From an uncultured Clostridium sp. (lineage in GTDB: Bacteria; Bacillota; Clostridia; TANB77; CAG-508): DNA of 46,978 nt. The stretch covers positions 1 through 46,978 of the forward strand of contig CAMMDS010000010.1 of NCBI GenBank assembly GCA_946495655.1, given 5' to 3'. The position numbers and the translations under genes are program-made. Positions 46,596-46,978 of this stretch are shown here, in pieces (positions within the stretch are counted from its first letter, which is position 1; each line of letters opens with the position of its first letter). The notes below the pieces were generated by a model. It had not been told where the DNA came from and made no database searches. It worked only from the letters and a program-made list of their open reading frames with translations.

Positions 46596-46635
46596 GATTT
46601 TCAGTCCCTTGCTCTACCAACTGAGCTATCAAGCC
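46596..46635 (-). tRNA. 5' half of the split resident tRNA-Phe (right junction)
   Basis: Starts GGCTTGATAGCTCAG and runs to the anticodon loop (GGGACTGAAAATC). Its AGGGA and GGCTTGA pair with the fragment at 36762-36807. A remnant. Confidence 0.85.
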
Positions 46636-46668
46636 ATTTACAATTTTATTTTATATTAAAATTAAAAA

Positions 46669-46745
46669 TGGCGACCCGGAACGGGCTCGAACCGTCGACC
46701 TCTAGCGTGACAGGCTAGCGTTCTAACCAACTGAACTACCGGGCC
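46669..46745 (-). tRNA. tRNA-Asp (GTC)
   Basis: 77 bases with encoded CCA. Anticodon stem CTAGC/GCTAG, loop CTGTCAC. Second gene of the tRNA operon. Confidence 0.94.
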
Positions 46746-46768
46746 GTATAGGAAATAAGTAAAAAAAA

Positions 46769-46844
46769 TGGTGGGCGCAATAGGACTCGAACCTATGACC
46801 TCCTGCTTGTAAGGCAGATGCTCTACCAGCTGAGCTATGCGCCC
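46769..46844 (-). tRNA. tRNA-Val (TAC)
   Basis: 76 bases with encoded CCA. Anticodon loop CTTACAA; acceptor GGGCGCA/TGCGCCC. First gene of the tRNA operon. Confidence 0.94.
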
Positions 46845-46862
46845 ATTTCCTTCGACTTGTTA

Positions 46863-46891
46863 AGTATACTAAATTTTTTAATCTTTGTCAA
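46863..46891 (-). promoter_or_regulatory. promoter of the tRNA operon
   Basis: On the minus strand TTGACA (46891-46886), 17-base spacer, TATACT (46868-46863), 19 bases before tRNA-Val. It drives Val-Asp-Phe. The last 87 bases of the window show nothing I can name. Confidence 0.75.
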
Positions 46892-46978
46892 CACATTTTG
46901 AAAATTTTTTTAATTTTTTTCTGAAGAGGGTGTCCTGAAATAGGAACCCAAGAAACAAAAAATCCAGCTCGATAAGAG

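Larger units (their letters stand above)
36798..46605 (+). mobile_element. integrative mobilizable element (~9.8 kb) inserted in tRNA-Phe
   Basis: Bounded by a 10-bp direct repeat GATTTTCAGT (36798-36807 and 46596-46605), which lies in the anticodon loop of tRNA-Phe. Carries tnpV, an oriT-like site, a MobV relaxase, several cargo genes, xis and int. No type IV coupling or mating-pair genes are present, so it should depend on a helper for transfer. Plus-strand mobility genes alternate with minus-strand cargo. Its own complete tRNA-Phe lies just inside the right end. Confidence 0.85.

Overview
The window is A+T-rich DNA, roughly 70% or more A+T by eye. Its core genes point to an uncultured, probably gut-associated member of the Clostridia (low-GC Firmicutes): lepA, rlmB, tyrS, coaE, tmcAL, rnhA, dapL, dapF and a teichoic-acid-type export set. 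Ribosome binding sites are classical (AGGAGG-like), arginine is mostly AGA, and the code is standard. No taxonomic name can be fixed from sequence alone.

Layout. 1-520: a minus-strand promoter and a leader resembling that of an rRNA operon run off the left edge, followed by a long hairpin repeat. 520-6442 (minus): an anchored surface protein, rlmB, a deoxyribosyltransferase-like protein, lepA and a polytopic membrane protein. 6610-7818 (plus): tyrS. 7844-18109 (minus): a tight cell-surface polymer operon. TagD makes CDP-glycerol; three CDP-glycerol glycerophosphotransferase-family proteins (one fused to a GT4 glycosyltransferase and frameshifted) probably use it; a pyruvyltransferase/F420-dehydrogenase-type fusion may decorate the polymer; a TagG/TagH-type ABC exporter moves it out. 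18199-36462 is ordinary chromosome: an SDR enzyme; a YolD plus Y-family polymerase cassette under a likely LexA box; membrane and pilin-like proteins; dps; a TVP38 protein; an Asp-box membrane protein; a second Y-family polymerase; coaE; tmcAL; rnhA; and the lysine/DAP genes dapL and dapF.

36798-46605 is a ~9.8 kb integrative mobilizable element. It carries tnpV, an oriT-like site and chain of hairpins, a MobV relaxase, a broken orphan gene, XRE and other HTH regulators, Fic and DUF6076 genes, an excisionase and a tyrosine integrase. It has inserted into the anticodon loop of a tRNA-Phe gene and split it. The 3' half and the operon terminator now lie at the left end. The 5' half, with tRNA-Asp, tRNA-Val and the promoter, lies at the right end. 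The element carries a complete tRNA-Phe of its own with compensated stem sequences, which restores the function. This is the most striking structure in the window.

A second theme is a family of dispersed hairpins. They share a core like GGGGACAGAC, but the outer stems differ at each locus. They lie at gene ends at about 7.8, 18.1, 21.2, 24.0, 26.9, 33.1 and 33.6 kb, and two direct copies flank rnhA. Two homologous tiny reading frames (36 and 21 codons), one containing an (AG)11 tract, are a further unexplained feature.
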